The notes: a model not told the origin generated them from the letters alone. Positions 1 to 9,043 are shown, counted from the stretch's first letter. The stretch is DNA of 64,000 nucleotides from Bog-756 sp963701325 (GCA_963701325.1 OY969604.1:434001-498000); one strand, 5' to 3'. Made by a program: numbers and translations.

Positions 1-430
1 TGCAGGAATCGGCCACATTGAAGGTGGGCCAGAAGTGGAGGGCGATGAAATCCACCACGGCGCCGTGGTCGGAGCGGAAGAACCGGTCGGCCAGGTTTCC
101 GAGCGCGCCGCCGAGGATGAGCCCGAGCACCGCCGCCCGGCCCGTGGTGGGTGCCCGCCACACCATGACCAGGAGGACGGCCACCAGGGCCAGGGCCAGG
201 GCCACGATGACCGCGGTGTGCCCCCGGAAGACGCTGAACGCCGATCCGGTGTTGAAGGAGAGCTCGAAATCGAGCCGACCCACGACGTGGACCGGGCCGT
301 GGGCCAACCGTTGCACCGCCCACCACTTGGTCAGCTGGTCCGCGAGGACCACCGCGGTCGCGATCGCGAGGGCGATGGTGATGCGGATGGGACCGCTCGA
401 CGGCGCCGGGCGTGCGCCCGCAGCGGTCAC
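1..430 (-). CDS. lspA: Lipoprotein signal peptidase LspA (3' end cut by window edge)
   Basis: Membrane aspartyl protease that removes signal peptides from diacylglyceryl-prolipoproteins. My own translation from GTG at 430 gives 143 codons with hydrophobic segments (around ITIALAIATAVVLADQ and VIVALALALVAVLLVM) and the family motifs NTGSAFS, GGALGNLADR and, at the edge, FNVADS. The Asp residues of the last two are the catalytic pair. About 15-25 C-terminal residues lie beyond base 1. The start follows the DksA-like stop by 17 nt and no earlier in-frame start was found. Its position downstream of a DksA-like gene and divIVA matches the Streptomyces order. Confidence 0.93.
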   Translation of the reverse strand, partial: MTAAGARPAPSSGPIRITIALAIATAVVLADQLTKWWAVQRLAHGPVHVVGRLDFELSFNTGSAFSVFRGHTAVIVALALALVAVLLVMVWRAPTTGRAAVLGLILGGALGNLADRFFRSDHGAVVDFIALHFWPTFNVADSC

Positions 431-447
431 CGGCGCCGGCTCACCGG

Positions 448-1232
448 TCAGCGACGCGACAGGCCACCGCTCTTGCACGCCACGCACAGCCTGGCGAAGG
501 GAAGGGCGCGGAGCCGGGCCTTCGGGATCGGCTGGTAGCAGCGCTCACACCCTCCGTAGGTCTTCCGATCGATCTTCTTGAGCGCGTCGTCGATCTCCTC
601 GACCGCCAGCACGGCCTGGGCCGAGAGTGCCAGGTTCCGCTCGCGGTCGACGGTGACCGTGCCACCCTCCCCCGACTCCTCGTCGAACTGGACGTCTCCC
701 GGTTCGCGCTCGAGTGCGAGCGAGTCGGCCTCGGCGCGGAGGTCGACGGCCTGGCCGGAGTGGATGCCGCGCTCCTCGAGCAGGAGGGTCCGCTGCTCCT
801 CGAGGAACTTGGCTTCCTTGGCGTACGGACCGACCGTCGGTCGGCGCGGGGCGCGGGCGGAGCCGCTTTCTTGGCCACAGGGCTGCTCTTGACCGGTGCC
901 GCCGGTTTCGTCTTCGGTGCGGCCTTCGGCGCGGCCGTCTTCGGAACCGCCTTCTTCGGCGCGGCCTTCGTCGGCGCGGTCTTCTTCGGGACGGCCTTCT
1001 TCGCGTCCGCCTTCTTCGGTGCGGTCTTCTTCGGGACGGCTTTCTTCACCTGGCTCGCCTGCCTGGGAGACGGAGCGGTCTTCGGCGCGGCGGCCACCGG
1101 CTTTCCCTTCGCCACCGGCTTCTTGGCGTTCGCCACCGGCTTCTTGGCCGAGGCCGGCTTCTTGGCGTTCGCCGAGGGCTTCGCAGACGTCCTCTTGTTG
1201 GCGTTCGCCACCGGCTTCTTCACTGGCGTCAC
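448..1232 (-). CDS. DksA/TraR-type zinc-finger protein with Lys/Ala/Pro-rich N-terminal tail (frameshifted)
   Basis: RNA-polymerase-associated DksA/TraR family protein. From GTG 1232, preceded by a GAGGAGG ribosome site, the first ~120 codons are low-complexity K/A/P repeats (for example KKPVANAKKPASAKK) resembling a histone H1 tail. The frame then breaks between about 825 and 866. One base appears to be missing in a C-rich run. The next frame continues with PYAKEAKFLEEQRTLLLEE, an acidic helix, then a zinc finger CERCYQP...CVAC, ending GGLSRR before TGA at 448-450. Repaired length is about 261 residues. The same long-tailed DksA-like gene sits between lspA and divIVA in Streptomyces, which supports one protein. 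The frameshift is probably a sequence error. Confidence 0.82.
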
Positions 1233-1434
1233 ATCGACCTCCTCAACGGACCAGCCCGTCGCACCGCCTCCGCCGGATGACGATGGCGCGGATCGTCCCG
1301 GACAGTGATGAGCGGGTGACCCTACCGTGCCCGGGTGTCTGCGGCAATCCAGCACCGCGTCTGTGCCCCGGGGACCATACCGGCCGGAGCACGCTGTTCG
1401 TTCACCGGCGCCGGGCGCCGGGCGCCCGACTGCC

Positions 1435-2193
1435 CTAGAGGGGAAGCGACGCGTTCGAGGTGGTCGGCCGGTGGGTGGTGACCGACGGCCGCAGCTGGGT
1501 CACCTCGCCAGGGGGGCTGCCCAGGGGACGGGCGGTCTCCGACAGACCGGTGCCCGTGGATCCTCCCGACCCGCCGGGGGAGGCGGCGGGCTGGCCGTCC
1601 GTCGGCCCGGACGACGGATGCACGTTCTCGTCGACCCACTCGAGGAGATCGGCCAGCGCCGAACGGAGGCGCTGGCGCTCGCTCTCGAGGTGGCGGGACA
1701 TCGACTCGACCTGATGGGAGAGCTGTCCACGGGCTCCCTCCAAACGGGTGATCTCCTCCCGCAGCCGTTGCTCCGATTCGGCCTGGATCTGCGACGCCTG
1801 GCTCTGGGCCTGTTCGGTGAGCAGGCGAGCCTTGGCGTCGGCCTCGGCCAGGAGGCGGGTGGCCTGGGCCTCAGCGTCGGCCTTCGTCTCGTCCACGAAC
1901 TTCTGGGCGAGGAGCAGGGTGCGCTGCAGCGTGTCGTCGGCCACCGAGGGCTCCGCCGGTGGGGCCACAGCCGGCTTGGCCGCGAGTTCGGCCTCGAGCT
2001 CGGCGATCCGTTCTGCGGCTTGGCGGATGCGTTCGCCGCCCTGGCGGAGCTGTTCCTGGAGGCCCTCGGCCTCCACCGCTGCCTTCTCCAGGTACTCGTC
2101 GACGTCGTCCCGGTGGTACCCCTTGAGCGTCTCCCGGAACTCGACGGTCCGGAGCGAATCGAGCGCAGATTGGGAAGCGTCCATGGCTCCCAT
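1435..2193 (-). CDS. divIVA: DivIVA-family polar growth/division protein
   Basis: Coiled-coil scaffold that marks poles and septa in Actinobacteria. The N-terminal lipid-binding module is visible (VEFRETLKGYHRDDVDEYL). Two long Glu/Gln/Ala-rich coiled-coil stretches follow, separated by a short Pro-rich break (AAKPAVAPPAEP), and the Ser/Pro/Gly-rich tail is probably disordered. The length, about 252 residues, is usual for actinobacterial DivIVA/Wag31. ATG 2193 or ATG 2184 could be the start; the spacing of GGGAG to 2184 is too short, so 2193 is listed. It lies in the ftsZ-sepF-yggT-divIVA series, as in other Gram-positive bacteria. Confidence 0.92.
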   Translation of the reverse strand: MGAMDASQSALDSLRTVEFRETLKGYHRDDVDEYLEKAAVEAEGLQEQLRQGGERIRQAAERIAELEAELAAKPAVAPPAEPSVADDTLQRTLLLAQKFVDETKADAEAQATRLLAEADAKARLLTEQAQSQASQIQAESEQRLREEITRLEGARGQLSHQVESMSRHLESERQRLRSALADLLEWVDENVHPSSGPTDGQPAASPGGSGGSTGTGLSETARPLGSPPGEVTQLRPSVTTHRPTTSNASLPL

Positions 2194-2241
2194 GCTAGCG
2201 GCGCGTCCGGCCATTTCCAGGGACCGTCCGCGCAGGTTCGG

Positions 2242-2508
2242 TCACCGGAACAGCGAGATCAGGACGTCCACCACCAGGAAGACGATCAGCACCGAGAGGT
2301 CGATGCCGACCCCGCCCACCCGGACCGGCGGGATGAGGTTGCGAACCGGTCGGAGCACCGGCTCGCAGATCGAGGCGAGCACCCGCTGGATCTTGAGCAC
2401 GGGCGAGTCGTAGGCGAGCCGCCCCGAGACCGTGAACCAGCTCAAGACTGCGTAGGCGATCAGCACGAGGAGGAACAGGTAGAGGAGATCGGCGATCAGA
2501 CCGAGCAT
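2242..2508 (-). CDS. YggT-family membrane protein
   Basis: Small integral membrane protein of 88 residues. It has two transmembrane segments, one at the N-terminus (LIADLLYLFLLVLIAYAVLSW) and one at the C-terminus (LSVLIVFLVVDVLISLF). Between them is the conserved family loop with the cytoplasmic Pro/Arg motif EPVLRPVRNLIPP. YggT/YlmG proteins are encoded between sepF and divIVA across Gram-positive bacteria and are linked to division or membrane organisation; the biochemical function is not known. The gene lies 46 nt after the sepF stop. Confidence 0.92.
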   Translation of the reverse strand: MLGLIADLLYLFLLVLIAYAVLSWFTVSGRLAYDSPVLKIQRVLASICEPVLRPVRNLIPPVRVGGVGIDLSVLIVFLVVDVLISLFR

Positions 2509-2554
2509 CCGGTCTCACCCCCCTCGGCGCGTCCTCCTGCGTTGCGTGAACAGG

Positions 2555-3121
2555 TCAGGGATTCACCAGCCCACGGTCGGCCAGTCGCTGGCGCTCCTCG
2601 TCGGAGACCTTGACGTTGGACGGCGTGAGCAGGAAGACCTCGTCTGCCACCCGCTCCATACCCCCCGAGAGGGCGTAGGTCACCCCGCTGCAGAAGTCGA
2701 TCATGCGACGTTGGAGGTCGCGGTCGGCGCTCTGCATGTTGACGATCACCGGTTGGTTGTTCATGAGCCGGTTGGCGATCTCCTGCGCGTCGGCGAACCG
2801 GCCGGGTGCGACGATGTGCACCCGGGCACTGGCCGCGTCCTGTGAGATCGGCCGGACCGAGGACGAGCCGGTCCGCGGGCTGAGCGCGGACGGTGCGGGC
2901 GTCACCGAGGAGCCGTTGGCCTCGTCCCGACCGAGGGTCCGGATACGCGGGCTGGTCGTTGCTGCCACCGGTGCCTCCTCGACCTCCTCTGCGACGGGAA
3001 CCCGCTGACCGGAGCGCGCCGCCAGAACCGAGGAACGCGCTTCGTAGTCGTCGTAGTCGTCGTAGTCGTCGTCGACGAGACCGAGGTAGGCCATCGTCTT
3101 TTTCATGAACGAAGCAGGCAT
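2555..3121 (-). CDS. sepF: SepF cell division protein
   Basis: FtsZ membrane anchor of organisms that lack FtsA; no ftsA is seen here. It has 188 residues. The N-terminal amphipathic helix region is MKKTMAYLGLVDDD, followed by an acidic-tyrosine stretch (YDDYDDY), a disordered linker and the C-terminal SepF core (HIVAPGRFADAQEIANRLM, VIVNMQSADRDLQRRMIDF, CSGVTYALSGGMERVADEVF) that binds the FtsZ tail. Starts at 3121 or at Met 3106 (MKKTMAYLG) are both possible. The second corresponds better to the usual SepF N-terminus. It lies between the yggS and yggT homologues. Confidence 0.95.
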   Translation of the reverse strand: MPASFMKKTMAYLGLVDDDYDDYDDYEARSSVLAARSGQRVPVAEEVEEAPVAATTSPRIRTLGRDEANGSSVTPAPSALSPRTGSSSVRPISQDAASARVHIVAPGRFADAQEIANRLMNNQPVIVNMQSADRDLQRRMIDFCSGVTYALSGGMERVADEVFLLTPSNVKVSDEERQRLADRGLVNP

Positions 3122-3175
3122 GGTTTCCTCCTGCCGCCAGCGTAGTGCGTGACCCCAACGGGGGGTGGACGCCGC

Positions 3176-3871
3176 TCAGGTGCGAGGCGCCCGGGGTGGG
3201 CGATCGCCGAACAGGGCGCGCCCGAGGCGCACCATGGTCGCCCCCTCGGAGAGGGCCACCTCGAGGTCGTCCGTCATGCCCATCGACCGGACGGGCAGGT
3301 CGAGCGTGTCCGCCAGACCGGACACCTCGCGAAATCCGCTGCGGGCGTCCTCGGGGGGACCTGGCGGGCCGACCGCCATCAAGCCGGCCACGTCGAGGTC
3401 TTCTTCCCGCAGGGCGGCCACCAGGCCCGCCACGCCGTTCAGGGGGACGCCACCGCGACCCGGCAGCCCGGCGACGTCGACCTGGACGAGAACCGTCGCC
3501 CCAGGACGCCGGGCGGCGATCGCACGTCCCTCTTCGAGGCGGGCCACCGCCTGCCAGCAGGCCACCACTGGGGCCAGGCGCGCGACCTTGTTGCGCTGGA
3601 CCGCCCCCAGGTAGTGCCATACCGGCGCGCGGCGCTCCTGCGGCGCGTTCTCCTCGCGGAGGGCTGCGGCCTTGGCCAGCAACTCGTCGGCGTAGTTCTC
3701 ACCGATCGCGTCGAGGCCGGCATCGAGCGCAACCCGAACCGCGTCGGGGCCGAACCCCTTGGTCACCGCCACCACCGTCACCACTCCCGGGTCGGGCGCC
3801 ACCTGTTGGATGCGGTCCCGCAGACGTGCGAGCCGTTCGGTGAAGTCTCCCGGGACCAGGGCGGTGGTCAC
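3176..3871 (-). CDS. YggS-family PLP-binding homeostasis protein
   Basis: Pyridoxal-phosphate binding protein (PLPBP/YggS/YlmE) with no known catalytic activity; it helps balance free PLP and amino acid pools. Its 231 residues form a single alanine-racemase-like barrel. The PLP Lys lies in VVAVTKGFGPD. The conserved GENYADELL, WHYLGAVQRNKV (family pattern WHFIGxLQxNK), SMGMTDDLEVAL and VRLGRALFGDR are all present. GTG 3871 overlaps the pgeF stop as GTGA, so the two are translationally coupled. Confidence 0.95.
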   Translation of the reverse strand: MTTALVPGDFTERLARLRDRIQQVAPDPGVVTVVAVTKGFGPDAVRVALDAGLDAIGENYADELLAKAAALREENAPQERRAPVWHYLGAVQRNKVARLAPVVACWQAVARLEEGRAIAARRPGATVLVQVDVAGLPGRGGVPLNGVAGLVAALREEDLDVAGLMAVGPPGPPEDARSGFREVSGLADTLDLPVRSMGMTDDLEVALSEGATMVRLGRALFGDRPPRAPRT

Positions 3872-4584
3872 CGGTCCGAACGGCCGCCGTCGGCCCAGAC
3901 CACCATCGCCTGGCGACCCTGTTCGCGACGTGCTCGGTGGGAGAAGTGCCCGCCGCCGCAGGCGGTGCAGGCATCCACCCCGGGGACCCGGGCAGCTCCG
4001 GCTGCCTCGAGCGCCATCGTGACCGCGGCCGGCAGGTCGAGGGCCGGACGGCCGCTCGCGGTGCGCGCCCGGACTCCCTCGCCGTAGGCCGCCGACACCC
4101 GGTCGAGCTCGGCGTCGCCGAACTCGTAGCAGCCAGCGTGGATGCAGGGACCGACCGCCGCGGCAACCTCACCGGCCCCGAGCTCGTGCATCCGTCCCAC
4201 CGCGGCGTCGACCACGCCCTCCAGCAGGCCACGCCACCCGACGTGCACGGCCGCGAAGACCCCTTCGGGGCTGCCCAGGGCCACCGGCGCGCAGTCGGCG
4301 GTGAGCACCGCCAGGGCGATCGAGGGGTCAGTTGCCACGAGGGCGTCACCCGTCCCGACGTGACGGGCCACCGGTGGCTCCCGGTCCCGGGTCGGACCGG
4401 TGGGCGAGACCTCGAGCACGGTGCGGCCGTGCACCTGGGTGAGCCACGCCACCTCGCGCGGTCCCCTGCCTCGATCGGTCCCCGCGATCTCGAGCGCCAG
4501 GGACACCAAACCCTCGGCGGCGCTCCCGACCCCGCCGGCCGGTCGGAGGTCTCCCCGCTCGAGCGTCGACCAGAGCGTGTGCAC
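3868..4584 (-). CDS. pgeF: PgeF-type polyphenol oxidase / purine nucleoside phosphorylase (YlmD, DUF152)
   Basis: Laccase-domain family enzyme. Members clear misincorporated L-Ser muropeptide precursors (E. coli PgeF) or act on purine nucleosides. The zinc/copper ligand motifs are LTQVHGRTV, LTADCAPVAL and AVHVGWRGLLEG, and GPCIHAGCYEFG and ACTACGGG follow. It has 238 residues starting at GTG 4584, 50 nt after ftsZ. Position between ftsZ and yggS is conserved in Gram-positive bacteria. In this window it fits a role in peptidoglycan precursor quality control. Confidence 0.9.
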   Translation of the reverse strand: MHTLWSTLERGDLRPAGGVGSAAEGLVSLALEIAGTDRGRGPREVAWLTQVHGRTVLEVSPTGPTRDREPPVARHVGTGDALVATDPSIALAVLTADCAPVALGSPEGVFAAVHVGWRGLLEGVVDAAVGRMHELGAGEVAAAVGPCIHAGCYEFGDAELDRVSAAYGEGVRARTASGRPALDLPAAVTMALEAAGAARVPGVDACTACGGGHFSHRARREQGRQAMVVWADGGRSDR

Positions 4585-4634
4585 CGGGCCGACGATCGGG
4601 ACGCAGGTGACCCCCAGGATCGGCGAGGGACCGC

Positions 4635-5756
4635 TCAGCGAAGGAACGAAGGCACGTCGAAGTCGTCGTCGCCCAGGTCGAGGTCATCGTCGGGCGGCGT
4701 CGCGAAGATGTCTTCGTGGGCTGCGTCCGCGCCGAGGACCCGGCTGCGTGACTCGTCCCTGCCGCTGGACTCGTTGGTGGTCACCGCACCGCGGGGTTGG
4801 GCTTCCCAGCGCTCGAAGCCGGCGGCGATGACCGTCACCCGGACCTCCTCGCCCATCGATTCGTCGATGACACTGCCGAAGATGATGTTGGCATCCGGGT
4901 GGGCCACGCCGTGGATGATCTCGGCGGCTTCGTTGACCTCGAACAGCCCGAGATCGGGACCGCCGGCGATGTTGAGCAGGATGCCACGGGCTCCCTCGAT
5001 GGAGGCCTCGAGCAGCGGACTGGTGATCGCGGAACGGGCCGCGTTGACGGCCCGCCCTTCGCCGGTGGCCGATCCGATCCCCATGATGGCGGTCCCGGCG
5101 TTGGACATGATCATCTTGACGTCGGCGAAGTCGGTGTTGATGAGGCCGGGCACCGTGATCAGGCTGGTGATGCCCTGAACGCCCTGCATGAGGACCTCGT
5201 CAGCCATCTTGAAGGCGTTGACCATGGAGGTCTTCTCGTTGGAGACGGTGAGGAGCCGGTCGTTGGGGATGATGATGAGTGTGTCGACCTTCTCCTTCAG
5301 GTTCTGGATGCCCGACTCGGCCTGGACCGATCGACGTCTCCCCTCGAAGGTGAACGGGCGGGTGACCACGCCGATGGTCAGTGCGCCGAGCCCCTTGGCG
5401 ATCTCGGCCACCACAGGCGCTGCTCCGGTGCCGGTGCCCCCGCCCTTGCCGGCGGTGATGAAGACCATGTCCGCGCCCTTGAGCGCTTCCTCGATCTCCG
5501 AACGGTGCTCCTCGGCGGCAAGTCGACCCACCTCCGGATCGCTTCCAGCGCCGAGACCGCGGGTGAGCTGACGGCCGATGTCGAGCTTCAGGTCTGCGTC
5601 GCTCATCAGGAGCGCCTGGGCGTCGGTGTTGGTCGCGATGAACTCGACGCCCCGAAGCCCTGCATCGATCATCCGGTTGACGGCATTCACCCCGCCTCCG
5701 CCGACACCCACCACCTTGATGACGGCGAAGTAGTTGTTCTGTGCCGGAACGGTCAT
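4635..5756 (-). CDS. ftsZ: Cell division GTPase FtsZ
   Basis: Tubulin-like GTPase forming the Z ring. The 373-residue product from ATG 5756 (AAGGGA ribosome site 6 nt upstream) contains VVGVGGGGVNAVNRM, NTDAQAL, the tubulin signature GGGTGTGAAPVVAE, the synergy loop INTDFADVKMIM and the acidic tail ending DDDFDVPSFLR, which binds SepF. A longer reading starting at 5798 is less likely. The gene has its own promoter and is separated from ftsQ by a strong hairpin, unlike the overlapping genes upstream. Confidence 0.98.
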   Translation of the reverse strand: MTVPAQNNYFAVIKVVGVGGGGVNAVNRMIDAGLRGVEFIATNTDAQALLMSDADLKLDIGRQLTRGLGAGSDPEVGRLAAEEHRSEIEEALKGADMVFITAGKGGGTGTGAAPVVAEIAKGLGALTIGVVTRPFTFEGRRRSVQAESGIQNLKEKVDTLIIIPNDRLLTVSNEKTSMVNAFKMADEVLMQGVQGITSLITVPGLINTDFADVKMIMSNAGTAIMGIGSATGEGRAVNAARSAITSPLLEASIEGARGILLNIAGGPDLGLFEVNEAAEIIHGVAHPDANIIFGSVIDESMGEEVRVTVIAAGFERWEAQPRGAVTTNESSGRDESRSRVLGADAAHEDIFATPPDDDLDLGDDDFDVPSFLR

Positions 5757-5815
5757 TGGGAATCCCTTACCCTCGACCAAAGGTTGAATCCGTTCCAACC
5801 GGCGAGTTGAGGCTA

Positions 5816-5844
5816 ACGATAGGGTTCGGAGACTTCCTGGTCAA
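5816..5844 (-). promoter_or_regulatory. Probable ftsZ promoter
   Basis: On the minus strand, TTGACC (5839-5844) and TATCGT (5816-5821) are separated by exactly 17 nt. The -10 fits the actinobacterial TAnnnT pattern. Transcription would start near 5809, giving a leader of about 50 nt before ATG 5756. It lies directly after the ftsQ-ftsZ hairpin, so ftsZ can be expressed apart from the mur/fts operon. Confidence 0.6.
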
Positions 5845-5846
5845 GC

Positions 5847-5875
5847 ACTGCGAGGCCGCTCGGGGGCCTCGCAGT
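5847..5875 (-). terminator. Strong stem-loop between ftsQ and ftsZ
   Basis: Perfect 11-bp inverted repeat (ACTGCGAGGCC at 5847-5857 and its complement at 5865-5875) with a 7-nt loop, 27 nt past the ftsQ stop. No T-run follows, as is common for GC-rich actinobacterial terminators. It probably ends or attenuates the upstream dcw transcript just before the ftsZ promoter. Confidence 0.65.
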
Positions 5876-5902
5876 CACCGCCGACCGGTCGGGGCGACGC
5901 GA

Positions 5903-6703
5903 TCAGGGTCCCACGGTCGGCGACTGCGGCACGGTGACGTCGATGGTCCGGGTGCCGCGGGGTGGCGCGTTGGCGAGGATCGCGGCGATGTCCTCGTACT
6001 TGGCCGGAAGGTCGGTGACGGTGCCCAGCAGCACGACGAGTCCCGAGTCGAGGGCCAGGGTGACCGTGTCGTCCGGGGCGGTCGTGATCGAGGAGACCTG
6101 TCCGGCGAATGCAGGTGGGAGCGTACGCGCGACCGTCAGACCCGGGTCGGCGGAGGGCGGCAGCGTGCCGCCCACGGACAGCGGGGGCACCGGTCCCGAG
6201 GCCGCGTGCACGATGAGGACCACCAGTTGCGCGGGCCGCGCCGGGCTGATCGCCAGGGTCCGGCCCGACACGTCGAGGACCGCCCACCCCGCGCCGGGAC
6301 CTGCCATGGTGAGCACAGGCTCACGCTCCGTGACCGCGATGGAGATGCCGTCGGGCCACTGCCGATGGACTTCGGCGGTGGCGATGAACGGAAGCGACTC
6401 GATCCGTCCGGCGGTCGCCCCGGGGTCCACGCTGATCAGCGGCGGATGGCCGGTGAGCCCGGCCGCGGCCACGATGGCGGCGTCGCTGGTGTGGGGGTGG
6501 GACCCGGTCACGGTCACGACCCGCGCACCGAACAACGGGGTGTGGAGCGCCAGCACGACGAGCCCGACCAGGACCACAGCAGCCGCCCCGAGCCAGAGCC
6601 GGCGCCATCGGCGCCGGCTCTGGCTGCGCTCGATCTCCTCGCGACGCTGTCGTATCCGGGGGTCGATGGCGGTCGCCGTCCCGGCGGGCCCCGGCGGGGT
6701 CAC
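5903..6703 (-). CDS. ftsQ: FtsQ division protein (POTRA domain)
   Basis: Bitopic membrane protein of the divisome that bridges FtsB/L and later proteins. It has 266 residues. A cytoplasmic basic stretch (RQRREEIERSQSRRRWRR) is followed by one transmembrane helix (LWLGAAAVVLVGLVVLAL). The POTRA domain comes next (VVTVTGSHPHTSDAAIVAAA, ESLPFIATAEVHRQWPDGI, ITERE-like VTEREPV), then the C-terminal beta domain. GTG 6703 overlaps the murB stop as GTGA. It is the last gene of the long overlapping mur/fts run. Confidence 0.93.
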   Translation of the reverse strand: MTPPGPAGTATAIDPRIRQRREEIERSQSRRRWRRLWLGAAAVVLVGLVVLALHTPLFGARVVTVTGSHPHTSDAAIVAAAGLTGHPPLISVDPGATAGRIESLPFIATAEVHRQWPDGISIAVTEREPVLTMAGPGAGWAVLDVSGRTLAISPARPAQLVVLIVHAASGPVPPLSVGGTLPPSADPGLTVARTLPPAFAGQVSSITTAPDDTVTLALDSGLVVLLGTVTDLPAKYEDIAAILANAPPRGTRTIDVTVPQSPTVGP

Positions 6704-7635
6704 CGGTCCGACCCTCCTTCTCCTCCGTCGAACCCGACCATCTGGACCTCGGGGACCAGTTCGGTCCCGGTGGCTGCGGCCACCTCCGCACGGACCCGTT
6801 CGATGAGGCGGCGAACGTCGTCCGCCGATCCCCCGCGGTCGACCTGGATGAAGTTGGCGTGCTTCGGGGAGACCTCGGCCGTCCCCTCCCGGCGGCCCTT
6901 CAACCCGCAGGCCTCGATGAGCCGGCCGGCCGAGTCACCGGGAGGGTTGGTGAAGACCGATCCGGCGTTGCTACCCCCGGGTTGGTTGGCCCGCCGCCAG
7001 CGCACGATGTCGTCGATGGTGGCCCGGGCCTCGAGGGGATCTCCGGGTGCGAGGCCGAAGGTGGCCTCGAGCACGACGTCGGTTGCCGACAGCGCGGTGT
7101 GCCGGTAGGTGGCGCCGAGGTCAGCGGCCCGCGCCTCGGCGATGGTGCCCGTGCGGAGGTCGACGCAGCGATATCCGATCAGGGTGGCCGCGGTGTCCGA
7201 GCCGTGGCCACCCGCGTTCATCCGCAGCGCCCCACCCACGGTGCCGGGCACCCCGACCGCCCACTCGAGGTCACGCAGCCCGGCCGCGGCCGTGCGCCGG
7301 GCCAGGGCCGGCAAGTCGAGCGCTGCACCGGCCCGCACCTCCGTTCCCTCGACGGCGAGGGAGGAGAACCCCGCCCCGAGGACGATGGCCAGCCCACGGA
7401 AGCCCCGGTCGGCGATCAGAAGATTGGAACCGTTCCCGATCACCAGGACGGGCACGTCGAGTCCGTCGAGCGCGCGGGCAACCGCGACCAGGGCGTCCTC
7501 GTCGGCCGGCTCGACGGTGAGTGCGGCGGTGCCGCCGACCCGGTAGGTGGTGCGCGCACCGAGTGGCAAGTCGCCCAGGGCCGCCGCACCGAGACGTGCG
7601 CCCAGGTGCTCGAGATCGCCGGTGCACGGGCTCAT
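6700..7635 (-). CDS. murB: UDP-N-acetylenolpyruvoylglucosamine reductase MurB
   Basis: FAD enzyme reducing UDP-GlcNAc-enolpyruvate to UDP-MurNAc. It has 311 residues from ATG 7635, which overlaps the murC stop as ATGA. The FAD-binding half shows RTTYRVGGTA, VLVIGNGSNLLIADRGF, LEWAVGVPGTVGGALRMNAG and the type I C-terminal region SNAGSVFTNPPGDSAGRLIE (catalytic Ser in GSVFTNP), AEVSPKHANFIQ. The order murC-murB-ftsQ is the classic dcw order. Confidence 0.96.
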   Translation of the reverse strand: MSPCTGDLEHLGARLGAAALGDLPLGARTTYRVGGTAALTVEPADEDALVAVARALDGLDVPVLVIGNGSNLLIADRGFRGLAIVLGAGFSSLAVEGTEVRAGAALDLPALARRTAAAGLRDLEWAVGVPGTVGGALRMNAGGHGSDTAATLIGYRCVDLRTGTIAEARAADLGATYRHTALSATDVVLEATFGLAPGDPLEARATIDDIVRWRRANQPGGSNAGSVFTNPPGDSAGRLIEACGLKGRREGTAEVSPKHANFIQVDRGGSADDVRRLIERVRAEVAAATGTELVPEVQMVGFDGGEGGSDR

Positions 7636-9043
7636 GCGGGTCTCACCTCGCCAAGCACCCCGATGAGCTCGTCGGAGAGGGACGTCACATCCCCCGCGCC
7701 GAGGGTGCAGCAGAGGTCGCCCGGTTCCAGCAGGGCCGCCACTGCGGCGGGCAGGTCGCCCCGGCCGGGCACGTAGTGGACAGCGAGATCGGGCCGGGCC
7801 CGGCCCACCGCCTCGGCGACCAGCCGACCAGAGATGCCGGGCACCGGAACCTCGCCTGCGCCGTAGACGTCGGTCACCACCACCACGTCCGCGTCGACGA
7901 AGGCCTCCCCGAACTCCTCCCACAGCTGAGCGGTGCGCGTGTAGCGATGCGGTTGGAACACGGCCACCACCCGTGGCCACCCACCCTGGCGGGCCGCCGC
8001 CAGGGTTGCCCGGACCTCGGTCGGCAGGTGTGCGTAGTCGTCGACGAAGGTCACCCCGCCGCGCTCCCCCCGGAACTCGAATCGGCGGGCCACACCGGCG
8101 AATCGCGCGAGCGCGCGCGCTCGGCGGCGTCGAACGGGGCACCGGCGGAGAGAGCGGCGACGGCAGCCACCGCGGCATTCCGCGCGTTGTGGAGGCCGGG
8201 GACGGCCACCGCCAGGCGACCGAGTCGCTGACCGTCGGGCGCGTCGAGGGTGAAGGAGACCGCGCTCCGTTCCGCCCGTGCGTCGACCATCCGATGGCTG
8301 CAGCCGGCAGCGAACCCGACCGTGTCGGCACCCGCGGCCCGGCCGATGGTGGCGGCCTCGGCGTCGTCCCCCCCAACCACCCGGTGCCGGAGGGCGGACG
8401 CGAGGAACTGGCCGAATGCCGACCGCAGCGCCTCGAACGTGCCGTAGTGGTCGAGGTGGTCGGCCTCGACGTTGGTGACGACGGCGGTGTCGGGCACAAG
8501 GGAGAGGAAGGTGCCGTCGCTCTCGTCCGCTTCGACCACGATCCACTCGCCCACGTCCCAGGCCGCGTTGGTCCCGATCTCGTTGACGTCGCCCCCGATG
8601 AGGAACGAGGGGCGCATCCCGGCCTCGACCAGGATGAGCGCGAGCATCGAGGCCGTCGTCGTCTTGCCGTGGGTGCCGGACACCGCGATGCAGCGCCGAA
8701 GAGCCGAGACCGCTGCCAGGACCTCGGCGCGCGACAGGACCGGGATGCCCAGCCGGCGCGCCTCGACGACCTCCGGGTTGTCCGCGGAGACCGCCGAGGA
8801 GACGGTGACCAGTTGCGCAGCGCTTAGGTTGGCCGGGGCGTGCCCGATGGCCACCGCCATCCCGGCCGCCCGAAGGCGTTCGGTGACTGCGGAGGTCCGC
8901 AGGTCGCTCCCCGAGACCGTGTGCCCCATGGCGTGCAGGACGGTGGCGATGGCGCTCATGCCGGCCCCCCCGATGCCGACGATGTGGACGCGCTCGAGCA
9001 CCCCGGGGTCGCCGAGACCGAGTCGAGCAGGCACCCGCGTCAT
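7632..9043 (-). CDS. murC: UDP-N-acetylmuramate--L-alanine ligase MurC (frameshifted)
   Basis: ATP-dependent ligase adding L-Ala to UDP-MurNAc. The N-terminal two thirds run from ATG 9043 (VHIVGIGGAGMSAIA, SGTHGKTTTASML, VVEADESDGTF, TNVEADHLDHYG, PGLHNARNAAVA). The frame breaks in a GC dinucleotide run near 8106-8121. The C-terminal domain continues in another frame (LARFAGVARRFEF, VDDYAHLPTEVRA, FQPHRYTRT, DVYGAGE). One base missing here explains it; repaired length is about 470 residues, normal for MurC. The start overlaps the murG stop as ATGA. Almost certainly an assembly indel in an essential gene. Confidence 0.93.
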
